Source: Amyelois transitella (taxonomy: Eukaryota > Arthropoda > Insecta > Lepidoptera > Pyralidae). Taken from it: a DNA stretch of 64,000 nucleotides. How positions within the stretch are numbered: the stretch's first letter is position 1; each line of letters begins with the position of its first letter. Positions 22,101-29,082 of this stretch are shown here, in pieces. The notes beneath the pieces are model-generated. The model was given only the letters and a program-made list of their open reading frames with translations. It did not search any database and had not been told where the DNA came from. The stretch lies in contig NC_083526.1 in the NCBI RefSeq assembly GCF_032362555.1, positions 1,756,001-1,820,000 of the forward strand. The letters run 5' to 3'. The position numbers and the translations under genes are program-made.

Positions 22101-25100
22101 ACATAGTCACGTCTATATCCCTAACGGGGTAGACAGAGCCAGCAGTCTTGTAAAGACAAATTTGGCCACGTTGAGCTGTTCGGCTTAACGATAGATTTGA
22201 GATTCAAGTAAGGACAAGTTGCTTACCCATCCGCCCTAAAATAGACCTTATACCTTAGTCGCCTCTTGCGACATCAATGGGAAATAAATTGAGTGGTTCT
22301 ATTCTTTTTTATATTGGTTCCGGGAACCATACGGCACCTACTTAGGATTTTTAGGTACTTACAAGTCTATCTGTGGCAATAGCATGTTAAATAGTTTTAC
22401 AGTATCTTAGTTATTAGGGAAAGAGTTTAAAAAACTGTGGTACCTAGTGTTTTTTTTTATACTTATAATAAAATATGAGTGCGTTAGACCTCAATCTGCC
22501 TGGGGGTAAACAAGTTGAGGCCTCAACTCGCACGCAATTCAAATAATGCCTATTGCGTATGCCTATATATGTATATCTTGCCAGGAAAATCCAATCCAAG
22601 TTGTATATATCGAGGAAGAGAGATGCGGGGAGGTAATAGGGATGATGACAAGGTCTTAAAATAATATTAATTATTTAATAAAATGATAGAATACACGTAA
22701 TTAAATAGTTTTCTCGAATTATTTGTTTTCATTTTGACGCCCTAAATGTTGTATATTCTTTCAAAGTACGATGGGAAAGTACATTTCAAAAATTCAAAAT
22801 TATTTATAAATAACTATGCCAGGAGTGAATAAACAAAAATATGGAATAATTTTTATTAAGTCATCATATCCATAAACGCAATAATTAAGGTAGCTGCCAT
22901 ACAAATAAAGTTCATGACGCGAACAAGATACTCAGGTGTGACGTCACACTTGAGTAGCGTTTTGTACGGGGCATTTTGGAGTCGTCCAAATAATGTGTTA
23001 TGTTAACTCTTATATCTCAGGTAGTTTTTTGTTTATTGATTCGATTATTTGACCAATGTTTAAAGTTGTTGTGAAACTAAATTAATACCAAAACAAAAAA
23101 AAAAATGTCATCATGCCTATTCCATACCACAGCTGTTCACATGATAAAAGATATGACGAAAAGGTGTGGGTTAGTCCAGGAAGTAGGTAATTATAATTAC
23201 TACCTGGACTTAGCTAAATAATAACACTGCGTTACACAATTTTGGTATTCGTAAAACTGATAGCTGAATTGAATAGGTAATGAGTCATAGATAAAAAGTT
23301 CCAAACATAGGTATGTAAGTAGTATCACGTTTAGTTTTCGAGGTACATGTCAATAATTATTTTAACTACACTCACTTTCGGCACATAGTTGAGGTTTTCG
23401 ATGTAGGTATATTATACCTTTTTATTGTTTTGTTTTATTTGTTTTTTTTTTGTCGTAAAAGGCGACTAAGGGATAGGCTTACAAACTTGGGATTATTTTT
23501 TAGGCGATGGGCTAGCAACCTGTCACTATTTGAATCTCAATTCTAACATAGATAGCTTTTTCAGGACTGTTGGCTCTGTCTACCCCGCAAGGGATATAGA
23601 CGTGACCATATGTATGTATGTATTTTATTTGTAAATCGTTTCTATGCGATAACCTCGATATCTCAGTGCATATTTATTAGAAAGTCTAACATGACTACTG
23701 AACTAAATATCTACGCTACTGAACTAAATCCGTGGCCGTCGGAACTGCAAAAATGCACCAAGTAAGTTTTGTTACGTTTGTGGACAGCACATTGTGAAAT
23801 CACAAACAAAAAATATTTCCGAAAAAGTGAGAAGTGCATATTTACTTTATTTTGGACGTGCTATTAATTAAGATAAACCATGGATTCCAAAGTACCTATT
23901 TTTGTGTTTCGTGCTATGTATGATACTCTTATATCTTGGTTTAATGGAAACAAGACGCAGTGTTATTTAACGAGTAACCATTGGATGTTTTCTGTCACTG
24001 AGTATTTATCAGAGCATCGTTTTGTTATAAAGTCATTGTTATTTATTCATTATTACATACATACAGGGCTGAGTCTATACTTACCTATATTTTTCTCTCA
24101 CCATAACAAATGAAATATTTGTCTTTTTTAAAAAACTTACAATACAATTACATTTATCCCTATATATACTATAATAATGCCCATAAGCAATAACATATGT
24201 AGTAGGTATAGGTAAGTACCTACTTGCGAATTAGTTGAGGAAAGACGGACTTATCGCTAAGAAATTTCTTTCAGCCAACCTAAGGGTAGTGAAAGGTAAA
24301 ACATGGAACCGGGTGGGTAGCATACCTAACAGATATGCATACATACATATGGTCATGTCTATATCCCTTGCGGGGTAGACAGAGCCAACCGTTTGAAGAC
24401 TGAGTGGCCACGGTCAGCTATTTGGCTTAATGATAGAATTGCCTAACAGATACTAGTACATACCTACATACCTTTAATCACGTCTACATCCCTTGTGGGG
24501 TAGACTGGGCCAGCAGTCTTGAAAAAACTGAAATGCCATTATTTAAATCTCAATTCAAATAGTGCTAGTTGCTAGCCCATCGCCTTAAACAGAATTTCAA
24601 GTTCATAAGAATATCCCTAAGTCGCCTTTTACGACATCTATGATGAGAGAGATGGAGTGTATCTATTCTTTTTTAATTAGTGCCGGAAACCACACGGCTA
24701 CTTATAAGTCATACTTTGTAAAATTAATAAATACTGTTTAGGGCTGAAAATCTTTTTAAACAGTGTCTTTTTTACATAACTGTCAAATTTAACAGCCCTG
24801 GACGTTTGTTTTTAAGGGGTAAAATTTTTAACACTAGAGGCCGCCCGCGACTTAATCCGCATGGAAACCCTATCAATCCTGCGGGAACTCTGGGATAAAA
24901 AGTAGCCTATGTGTTATTCTGGGTCTTTAGCTACCCACATACCATACATACATACATACATATGGTCACGTCCATATCCCTTGCGGGGTAGACAGAGCCA
25001 ACAGTCTTGAAAAGACTGAATGGCCACATTCAGCTATTTGGCTTAATGATAGAATCGAGATTCCAATAGTGACAGGTTGCTAGCCCCTCGCCTAAAAAAG

Positions 25101-28100
25101 AATCCCAAGTTTGTTAGCCTATCCCTTAGTCGCCTTTTACGACATCCACGGGAAAGAGATGGAGTGGTCCTATTCTTTTTTGTATTGGTGCCGGGAACCA
25201 CACGGCACACCCACATACCAAATTGCACCGTAATCGATTCAGTAGTTTCTACGTGAAAGAGTAACAAACATCCATACTGACATCCCGACATACTCACAAA
25301 CTTTCGCATTTATAATATTAGTAAGTTGGATTTTTCCGTAATTCAGCATCTACCGAAGAAAATAAATGACTTCATCGCAATAAAAGCAAGCAAGCTCACA
25401 AAAATTTTGCCGACGCTATTGTATTAAATTCTATTTAATGTGTCCCAAAGACAAACAGTTATGAATTTGCAAAAAAATATCCTACAACATTTATTGTGTT
25501 TCGAGAATTTTCAAACGACAAGATGCAGATGTTACCTTTAAATAGGTATAGGAAATATAATATCTAGGAAAAGGCAAAGAATAGGACCATTCCATCACTT
25601 ATCCATGGTATTCGTAAAAGGCGGCTAATTGATAGGCTAATAAACTAACTTGGGATTCTTCTTGTAGACGATGGGCCAGCAATCTGTCACTATTTGAATT
25701 TCGATTTCGAAAGCTATACAGCTGAACACGGCCTCTCGGTCTTTTCAAGACTGTTGGCTCTGTCTACTCCGTAAGGGATCACTTCTTTAATGTTATTAGA
25801 TAGTTTGTGTTGTTGACTGTTTAAGAAAAAAGTGTCCGATTGTGATTTGAAAGAACGAAATCACTAAAAGGATTTTCTTTGCTTAGCATAAATTGTTATA
25901 AGAATACATAAACATACTGATATTAAAAATCTAGAACATATTACTATAAAAAAAACAAATAGGTATCAAATAAATAAACATATGTACCTACATGAATACA
26001 ATATAAATCACTACATAGTTTACTACATAGTATAAAACAAAGTCGCTTTCTCCGTCCCTTTATCCCTTTGTACCTATGCTTAAATCTTTAAAACTACGCA
26101 CCGGATTTTGATGCGATTTTTTTCAATAGATAGAGTGATTCAAAAGGAAGGTTTACATGTATAATTACATCCATTAAATAGTGGAGAAATACTGTTATTT
26201 TTGAGGTTTCCAATGTGATGTCGTTAATTATCATATTTTTTCCGCTTACATTGCAAACGCAGGCTGAACCCTACGAGATATCAAAATAATGTACTAATTA
26301 TTTGTACACATTGAAAAGGTCTACAGAAAACTCTGCGATGGTATATGTCTATCTCTCATGGAAATCCCACAATGAATTTTTTTGTCATTTACTTTTTACG
26401 ACAATCAGCATTGCACCTGTGCGAAGCTGGGGCGCGTCGCTAGTACAATATAAATGTATAGTGGATGCGTCACGAAGACAACGACAGGTAGTGTTCCTTT
26501 ATGTCCGTTTATTTTGAGAAAAATATGTACCTAATTGCTTCTCGATGAACTAATTTCTATATTTACGATTTATTACGAACTAGCGACCCGCCCCGGCTTC
26601 GCACGGGTGCAAAATTATAAATGTTATTATACATAAAAACCTTCCTTTTGAATCACTCTACCTGTTACAAAAAACCGCATCAAAATCCGTTGCGTAATTT
26701 TAAAGATTTAAGCATACAGACAAACAGACTAAAATAGCGACTTTGTTTTATACTATGTAGTGATAGCATAAAGTCACTGCGTCTGAGCAATTAACTGCGT
26801 GATTGTGCCTAATTATTGGTTACGCAAAAACGTTAAAGGCGATTAAAGGGAATAAGCACGTATACCTACCTACCTAAAAAAGTAGTTAGGTAGGTATTAG
26901 CTAAAGTCAAAACAAATTTTAATTTTTAACGCCCTCTGTGGCGCAGCGGTAGCATGCTTGTCTGCGACATCGGAGGTCCCGGGTTCGAATCCCAGCAAGG
27001 GCATGATGAGAAAAGAACTTCTTCTGATTGGCCTGGGTCTTGGATGTTTATCTATATAAGTATTTATTATTAAATATAGTATCTCGTAACACAAGTCTCG
27101 AATTTACTTCGAGGCTTACTCAACCAGTGTAATTTGTCCCGTACTTATATATTTTTTATTTTATATAAATAAAAATGAACGTTACGCATAATCATACTTC
27201 TTTGATGATTTTTTTCATCTTCTCCCGCCATTCGTGGTCCACCCTGGCAGCGGTTTTGTATCCTCTCGAGAGGTTCAGGATCAATTGCTGACCCTCCGTC
27301 AAGATGGCCTGCAGACCTCGAATGTAGCCCGTGTATTCTGTCAAAAAAAAATGTCGTAGAACATGGACAAAGAAATAGATTTATTTTCGAAATATTTAGC
27401 TAGATATTAATATATATATTATGCTAAGTAAGCCAAATACTTAGCTAAAGTAATTGTAAATACACCCTTAGAATGCTTAGTAAGAATACTATAAGTAAAA
27501 AATGAAACTTTGTTATATTAAAAGCGTCTGATGTGATGCATTTAAAAAAAAATCATAACTGACGCATAATATAATTAGGTTGCTAAGTACCTACTCAGCC
27601 GCTTTGTTGGCAGGTAGGCAGCATACCTTAAATACGTAGGTACTTACGTGTATTTAGTCACGAAATCAATTTATTTCGTTGTTGCTTTTCGTAATGACAG
27701 ATAAAGCGATAAGCTTTGATGAATAATAAGTTTTCTGTTTTAAAAAAAAATGGTTGCACTTTTGACACGAATAACTTTACTACCTTAGGTATTATCGAAA
27801 GAAATAAGCTTATATGAATCAGCCTTTATAAATTGTGCCGTGTGGTTCCCGACACGAGGTCGGAACGAGGTCTCTGCAACAGCTAGTTGGTAACTTTGGT
27901 AAGTAATGGATTTGATAAGCCTTTTTCATGAAATCTTTTTGAATAAATCTTTCTTCCGCCGCTTCTTCACAAGCGGTAGTAGTTAGATATATGTATTAGA
28001 TTTAAGTGACGTCAATAAGTGATACCTACCTTGTATCTAATTTTGAAAACAATTCTATACTATTCAATACTTATAAACTGGGATAGCACGGGAGTGACGC

Positions 28101-29082
28101 CAGACGCCAGAGATGAGCCATCCTGTGCGCAAGAGCACGACCTGCCTTTTCTTTTTTTTTTCCTTTATTGTGGCATATATTCTTAAAAGATTGCGTCGTT
28201 TTTAAATTAAAAAAACCGATTTTTAAGAAACTCACCTTCAATGAGTCTCAACTTCTCCAACTTTCCTCTTCTTCTCTCCGCGCACATGACGTACATCAGG
28301 CCGGCCATGTTTTTGCATTCCAGCTGAGACTGTAACGCTTGTATTTTCTCCTGCCGTTCTCTGTGCGCCTCGCGGAGCATATAAGATGTACGTATTTGCT
28401 CATTTCTGTTTATAAATATTTTAATTAGATCTTGTGCTTTGTTGTTTTGATGTGCCGTGTGGTACCCGGCACGAATAGATAAAAGAATACCTATATCTAT
28501 TGATGCCGGGAACTATAAATACTTATATTCATTTCTCATCAATCCCTGGCCGGGATTCGAACCCGGGACCTCCGGTGTCACAGACAAGCGTACCTACCAA
28601 GCGTGCCTACAACCGCTGCGCTACAGAGGCCGTAAACTCTGCTATAATCGTTGACAAAATAGGTTCAAACCTTTAAGTCATAGCAATTATATTTGTTTTT
28701 TAATATCTTTTCAGGTTCTATTACTGTTATAACTTTAACTTCGTTGGTATATAATAAAAAAAAAATCAAAAAAACATATAACGTAACTAAATTTCTGTTT
28801 AACTTACTGCAATATAAAATCAAATCTCTCTTTTAACAAAGAAATCTGCGCCGACAAATCGCTTTCGAATTGTTTGCGTAAAATCGTGTCTCTTTCTTGA
28901 AGCATTTTCTCAACATCTTCCCTTTTTATCGAGTCGTCGAAGGGAAGCTGAGGTGGTGATTTGCAAACACAGTTAACACATCCTGACCCCACATTGTTTA
29001 TGTTGATAGAAGAATGATGTGAACCTTGTTCTTCTTTAATTACATCTAACGCTGAGCCCGAACGCTGCGTTGCAGAAGGCAT
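4157..29082 (-). CDS. Uncharacterised 16-exon protein with N-terminal coiled coil (about 692 aa)
   Basis: I do not recognise this gene. Coding exons in order: 29082-28808, 28405-28236, 27337-27198, 21593-21437, 20402-20220 (alternative donor at 20247), 19050-18905, 17858-17788, 16457-16370, 15619-15551, 14609-14551, 13654-13580, 12971-12896, 7662-7533, 6425-6210, 4694-4577, 4262-4157. All 15 junctions are GT-AG and in phase, so the order is well supported. Residues about 55-150 are charged coiled coil (REDVEKMLQERDTILRK, RERQEKIQALQSQLE). Exon 5 has SPWWERLDGDCKPFIVFGDM. Exon 11 is acidic (DDEEADDDD). Exon 13 has CPMEKCKHMQ and exon 14 CTCEL. No signal peptide or membrane segment is seen. The start is the first ATG (MPSATQRSG). 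It is tail to tail with SPEF1 and head to head with the PGC-1 gene. An exon in the 5.6-kb intron 3 could have been missed. Confidence 0.75.
4751..4823 (-). other. Protein-like open stretch that does not fit the splicing
   Basis: After a TTTACAG acceptor the minus strand reads DEEDFYDTPLLYIAARYLEV and ends in TAA. It lies between exons 14 and 15 of the minus-strand gene, but exons 14 and 15 join in phase without it and its frame does not match exon 14. It may be an alternative last exon, a decayed exon or chance. Confidence 0.3.
5251..5831 (-). mobile_element. piggyBac-derived fragment, copy 2
   Basis: Second copy of the 131-711 block, including the same frameshifting A run in the cysteine-rich region. 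Here it lies in intron 14 of the uncharacterised gene. The left flank ends AAAAAACAG and the right begins TTGAGAATTAAT, sharing nothing with the flanks of copy 1. Confidence 0.6.
5946..6192 (-). mobile_element. SINE-A (tRNA-derived), full length
   Basis: On the minus strand the 5' head carries an A box (TGGCGCAGCGG) and a B box (GGTTGGAATCC), followed by the family body and an ATATTTATATTTATT-type tail. Its head ends about 15 bp inside intron 14 from the exon 14 donor at 6209. Confidence 0.85.
6460..6635 (-). mobile_element. SINE-B copy with 14-bp target duplication
   Basis: Internally deleted copy flanked by TATAGTCCTTGTGT on both sides, with a (CATA)n tail at the low-coordinate end. It sits about 35 bp from the exon 14 acceptor at 6426, in the sense orientation of the gene. 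Confidence 0.85.
6903..7151 (-). mobile_element. SINE-A, full length
   Basis: Same family as 5946-6192, with the B box GGTTCGAATCC preserved (GGGTTCGAATCCC on the minus strand) and an AAATAAATA tail. It lies in intron 13 of the uncharacterised gene. Confidence 0.85.
7244..7504 (+). mobile_element. SINE-B, full length, 12-bp target duplication
   Basis: Starts with the family 5' end GTGCCGTGTGG and ends in (TATG)n. Flanked by TAAGTATTAAAA at 7231-7242 and 7505-7516, which fixes both ends. Its tail is 28 bp from the exon 13 donor at 7532. Confidence 0.9.
7682..7796 (-). mobile_element. SINE-A, 3' half, split by a Helitron
   Basis: Tail and body of a SINE-A. The sequence breaks at ATAATAAA and resumes at 10334 with TACTTATATAGATAAACATC, the order seen in intact copies. 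It is the outermost layer of the nest. Confidence 0.85.
7858..10245. mobile_element. hAT-type DNA transposon, non-autonomous, carrying a LINE
   Basis: Terminal inverted repeats TAGTGTCCGACCGAAG and CTTCGGTCGGACACTA, with the 8-bp target duplication ATAAAAAC at 7850-7857 and 10246-10253; 8 bp is diagnostic of hAT. Both subterminal regions are arrays of the hexamer GCCGAA, likely transposase-binding repeats. No transposase is present. Without the LINE the element is about 680 bp. Confidence 0.85.
8089..9794 (+). mobile_element. RTE-like non-LTR retrotransposon, 5' truncated and broken
   Basis: Encodes the reverse transcriptase core (KDWCKAVIVPLYKGKG, NYRGISLLSVVGKLY, AQAGFRKGMG) in one frame, then GVRQGCVASPWLFNLFMD, then the C-terminal part with RWFGHVERMNESRLTKP and RRTYLDQIKDVLVKG. 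Deletions remove the first catalytic aspartate block and the YADD box, and frameshifts near 8765, 8940 and 9400 break the frame, so it is dead. It ends GGCGTGATTTTATG(TATG)n. Similar TATAAAAGTTGAT (8076-8088) and TATAAAAGTTTGAT (9795-9808) flank it and look like a target duplication. It lies inside the hAT element. Confidence 0.85.
10334..10445 (-). mobile_element. SINE-A, 5' half of the split copy
   Basis: Continues the copy at 7682-7796 to the B box region (GATTCGAACCCGGGACC on the plus strand). The A-box head is missing. Confidence 0.8.
10512..10600 (+). repeat. SINE-B, degenerate 5' part
   Basis: Begins AGTGTCGTATGGTTCCCGGC and fades after TTTTTTAGGCTGATG. An old copy in intron 12 of the uncharacterised gene. 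Confidence 0.6.
10928..11177 (+). mobile_element. SINE-A, full length, diverged
   Basis: Plus-strand copy with TGGCGCAGCGCTTGTCTGTG and a decayed B box (GATTTGAATCCC), body and AATTTCTCCCGTATATAAG tail. Confidence 0.75.
11178..12049. other. Intron stretch without recognised genes
   Basis: AT-rich intron 12 sequence. Around 11340-11700 it resembles a decayed interspersed repeat (CTCACAAACGGATGAAGCG, then a TG microsatellite at 11680). I see no exon that would fit between exons 12 and 13. Confidence 0.4.
12050..12162 (-). repeat. SINE-B 3' part
   Basis: Minus-strand fragment from the 3' end to ATTTCAATCTCAATTCT. It abuts repeat D (12165-12240). Confidence 0.65.
12165..12240 (+). repeat. Interspersed repeat D
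   Basis: Block with GGCATTAAGTCCGCCTTTTG and a TTTTGTACATTTTATT...AATAAAG-like tail. Related pieces occur at 13490-13560, 52185-52235, 53770-53830 (inverted) and 60245-60300 (inverted). Class unknown. Confidence 0.5.
12245..12412 (+). mobile_element. Non-autonomous Helitron (family H3)
   Basis: 5' TCCTACTACTATTATAAAG to 3' CTAG at 12409-12412, followed by T. The body contains AAAACTACTGAACCGATTAC, shared with 18471-18893, 24834-25323, 47510-47704 and 48553-48946. Confidence 0.75.
12420..12527 (-). repeat. SINE-B 5' part
   Basis: Minus-strand copy with the intact 5' end (GGGAACCACACGGCAC on the plus strand), lacking the 3' half. Confidence 0.75.
12622..12886 (-). mobile_element. SINE-B, full length, inserted on the exon 12 splice donor
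   Basis: Flanked by TTTACTCACC at 12612-12621 and 12887-12896. On the gene strand this 10-mer is G|GTGAGTAAA, the last base of exon 12 plus its 5' splice site, so the insertion duplicated the donor. The SINE is in the sense orientation of the gene. Confidence 0.9.
13350..13440 (+). repeat. SINE-B 3' part
   Basis: From AATAGCTGAACGTGGCC to the TATG tail; the 5' half is absent. Confidence 0.7.
13689..13815 (+). repeat. Degenerate LINE fragment with (TCAGG)n
   Basis: Four GGTCA units lead into sequence matching the LINE around its KSTRNRRAC codons (AAGAGTACTCTAAACCGACG) and a decayed AAGATTTATGAATG. It begins about 35 bp from the exon 11 acceptor at 13655. Confidence 0.55.
13965..14161 (+). 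repeat. SINE-B, 5' truncated
   Basis: Begins at GGATAAGGAATAGGC and ends with an unusual tail based on GAATGA and not TATG. The next copy (14162-14436) has the same tail, so the two may share a source. Confidence 0.75.
14162..14436 (+). repeat. SINE-B, nearly complete, GAATGA tail
   Basis: Starts at CACCAATACAAAAAAG, lacking the first 18 bp, and runs to GACCATATGAATGAGAATG. It sits in tandem with the previous copy. Confidence 0.8.
14450..14545 (+). repeat. RTE-like LINE 3' terminus
   Basis: The last 90 bp of the LINE (GGAAGTATGCAGAGATCGTG to GGCGTGATTTTATG) plus the TATG/TA tail. The tail reaches to within a few bases of the exon 10 donor at 14550. Confidence 0.8.
14643..14700 (+). repeat. 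SINE-B internal fragment
   Basis: CCATGGATGTCGTAAAAGAC and flanking bases only. Confidence 0.6.
14908..14985 (+). repeat. RTE-like LINE 3' terminus
   Basis: The same terminal segment as 14450-14545, directly followed by an inverted SINE-B so that the two tails face each other. Confidence 0.8.
14986..15222 (-). mobile_element. SINE-B
   Basis: Tail to 5' GTGCCGTGTGG on the minus strand, with a small internal deletion (AATAGTGTAGTAATCCC on the plus strand). Confidence 0.8.
15267..15535 (+). mobile_element. SINE-B beside the exon 9 splice donor
   Basis: Flanked by TAAGGGAGGACT at 15255-15266 and 15536-15547. The second copy ends 3 bp from the exon 9 boundary (15551), so it overlaps intron positions +4 and beyond while the donor GTG stays intact. 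Extra bases near the 5' end (GTGCCTGCTATCT) precede the usual GCCGTGTGG. Antisense to the gene. Confidence 0.85.
15680..15950 (+). mobile_element. Non-autonomous Helitron (family H2)
   Basis: 5' TCTATACTAATATAATAAAG to 3' CTAG at 15947-15950, with the subterminal hairpin region GCGAACGAAGTCGCGGGC. Relatives are at 55438-55706 and 56585-56853. Confidence 0.8.
16115..16210 (+). repeat. SINE-B 3' part
   Basis: ATTAAGCCAAGTAGCTGAAC to the TATG tail. A second, shorter piece follows at 16275-16358 after a repeated LINE-like bit (GCAGGGATCGTGG), suggesting a local duplication. Confidence 0.65.
16275..16358 (+). repeat. SINE-B 3' part, next to the exon 8 donor
   Basis: Its TATG tail ends about 10 bp from the exon 8 donor at 16369. 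Confidence 0.65.
16491..16788. mobile_element. pogo/Tigger-like MITE
   Basis: Terminal inverted repeats CAGTAGAATCCCGACTATTC and its near complement ATAATCGGGATTCTACTG, with TA target duplications at 16489-16490 and 16789-16790. No open frame. It starts 34 bp upstream of exon 8 (16457). Confidence 0.8.
16991..17230 (-). mobile_element. SINE-A
   Basis: Minus-strand copy with the A box (TGGCGCAGCGG) intact. The B box area is rearranged (GATTCGAAGCCGAAATTCGA on the plus strand). Confidence 0.8.
17340..17400 (+). repeat. SINE-B internal fragment
   Basis: AAGGCTTATCAAGTTGGG to CAACCTGTCACTATTT only. Confidence 0.6.
17479..17743 (+). mobile_element. SINE-B, full length
   Basis: GCCGTGTGGTTCCCGGCACC to TATGTATCTATGTATG. 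It ends about 45 bp from the exon 7 donor at 17787. Confidence 0.85.
17905..18089 (-). mobile_element. Non-autonomous Helitron (family H1), 185 bp
   Basis: CTAG at 17905 on the complement and TCACTACATAG at 18089, flanked by A and T. The subterminal hairpin CCCGCCCCGGCTTCGCACGGG is visible. It is 47 bp from the exon 7 acceptor. Confidence 0.8.
18093..18250 (-). repeat. SINE-A, truncated
   Basis: Body and B box (GATTCGAACCC) on the minus strand; the head is cut after the B box and an internal deletion follows ATACTTATA. Confidence 0.75.
18471..18893 (-). mobile_element. Helitron (family H3) interrupted by a tail-less SINE-B
   Basis: CTAG at 18471 and the 5' TCCTGCTAATATTATAAATG end at 18893. 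Inside, 18559-18736 is a SINE-B copy whose 3' end is missing, with TATATGTTATTCTGGGT on both sides. The Helitron edge is 10 bp from the exon 6 donor at 18904. Confidence 0.75.
19109..19371 (-). mobile_element. SINE-B, full length, 13-bp target duplication
   Basis: AATCCATAAAATA flanks it at 19096-19108 and 19372-19384. The tail is (CACATA)n, a variant of (CATA)n. Confidence 0.9.
19487..19690 (+). repeat. Interspersed repeat C, longest copy
   Basis: Shares 19490-19595 with 2254-2362 and goes on to an AATAAAGAATAAAAATTTTG tail with TTGAATTT repeats, suggesting a retroposed, polyadenylated source. Confidence 0.65.
19860..20000 (+). repeat. SINE-B 3' part between Helitron pieces
   Basis: CAAGCAACCTGTCACTATTTG to TATGTAGGTATGCATG, inserted in Helitron-like sequence (19690-19860 resembles family H2; 20000-20035 ends TCGCTAGTA). 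Confidence 0.65.
20055..20135 (+). repeat. SINE-B 3' fragment
   Basis: GAGTTTTCAAGACTGTTGTC to ATATGTCTGTATGTAT; decayed. Confidence 0.6.
20540..20690 (+). repeat. SINE-B with internal deletion
   Basis: Begins CACCAATACAAAAGAGAATAGG, then jumps from CAACCTGTC straight to TAGACGTGACCATATG, losing about 100 bp. Confidence 0.75.
20699..20931 (+). repeat. SINE-B, 5' truncated, GAATGA tail
   Basis: Starts near CCATAGATGGCGTAAAGGTG and ends TGACTATATGAATGAATG, the same tail type as 13965-14436. Confidence 0.75.
20996..21300 (+). repeat. RTE-like LINE 3' fragment with open C-terminal frame
   Basis: About 300 bp of the LINE end, still open for 96 codons (MVCMLRWFSHLERMNESRL, then RRTYLDQVKNVLAKGQ). 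It is 5' truncated, so it is a fragment of the element and not a gene. Confidence 0.85.
21600..21788 (-). mobile_element. SINE-B inserted on the exon 4 splice acceptor
   Basis: Flanked by GGAACTGTAAT (21589-21599) and GGAGCTGTAAT (21789-21799). On the gene strand this is ATTACAG|TTCC, the exon 4 acceptor plus the first exon bases, so the acceptor was duplicated. The SINE tail now lies directly upstream of the working AG. Confidence 0.85.
22083..22337 (-). mobile_element. SINE-B, 13-bp target duplication
   Basis: CTACTTAGGATTT at 22070-22082 and 22338-22350. Diverged but complete. Confidence 0.85.
22344..23454. other. Largely repeat-free intron stretch
   Basis: Part of intron 3 of the uncharacterised gene. 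It holds a 28-bp near-palindrome at 22929-22956 centred on TGACGTCA. No exon in phase was found. Confidence 0.5.
23455..23620 (+). repeat. SINE-B, 5' truncated with deletion
   Basis: Begins GTCGTAAAAGGCGACTAAGG and ends (TATG)n; the segment between ATTCTA and TTTTCAGGACTG is shortened. Confidence 0.75.
23691..23761 (+). CDS. Possible small first exon of an unknown plus-strand gene
   Basis: ATG opens 24 codons (MTTELNIYATELNPWPSELQ and on) ending at a consensus donor GTAAGT at 23762. An initiator-like CTCAGTGCAT lies about 27 bp upstream. I found no second exon and do not recognise the peptide. It is antisense within intron 3 of the uncharacterised gene and could be chance. Confidence 0.25.
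24336..24441 (-). repeat. SINE-B, 5' truncated, 11-bp target duplication
   Basis: CCTAACAGATA at 24325-24335 and 24442-24452. Truncation together with a target duplication is the mark of incomplete reverse transcription. Confidence 0.85.
24465..24705 (-). repeat. SINE-B, diverged
   Basis: Runs from the CATACCTACATACC tail to GTGCCGGAAACCACACGGC (plus strand). Confidence 0.75.
24834..25323 (-). mobile_element. Helitron (family H3) interrupted by full-length SINE-B
   Basis: CTAG at 24834. The body is split by a SINE-B at 24945-25208 flanked by ACCCACATACCA (24933-24944 and 25209-25220). Because the Helitron sequence is known from other copies, this gives the exact SINE-B ends. Confidence 0.85.
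25578..25785 (+). repeat. SINE-B, degenerate
   Basis: AAAGAATAGGACCATTCCATC to CTACTCCGTAAGGGATC; both ends are lost. Confidence 0.65.
26008..26443 (+). mobile_element. Longer Helitron (family H1), 436 bp
   Basis: 5' TCACTACATAG to 3' GCGCGTCGCTAG, flanked by A and T. It shares ends with the 185-bp copies but holds about 250 bp of extra interior, so it may be closer to the parent element. Confidence 0.75.
26580..26763 (-). mobile_element. Non-autonomous Helitron (family H1)
   Basis: CTAG at 26580 (complement) and TCACTACATAG ending at 26763; near-identical to 17905-18089, so recent. Confidence 0.8.
26929..27152 (+). mobile_element. SINE-A, full length
   Basis: CTCTGTGGCGCAGCGGTAGC head, B box GGTTCGAATCC, tail TATATATTTTTTATTTTATAT. 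It ends about 45 bp below exon 3. Confidence 0.85.
28500..28633 (-). repeat. SINE-A head with SINE-B scraps
   Basis: Head and B box of SINE-A on the minus strand, with a short insertion (TACCAAGCGTGCC). Directly left, 28453-28512 holds two SINE-B 5' ends (GTGCCGTGTGGTACCCGGCA). Confidence 0.7.
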
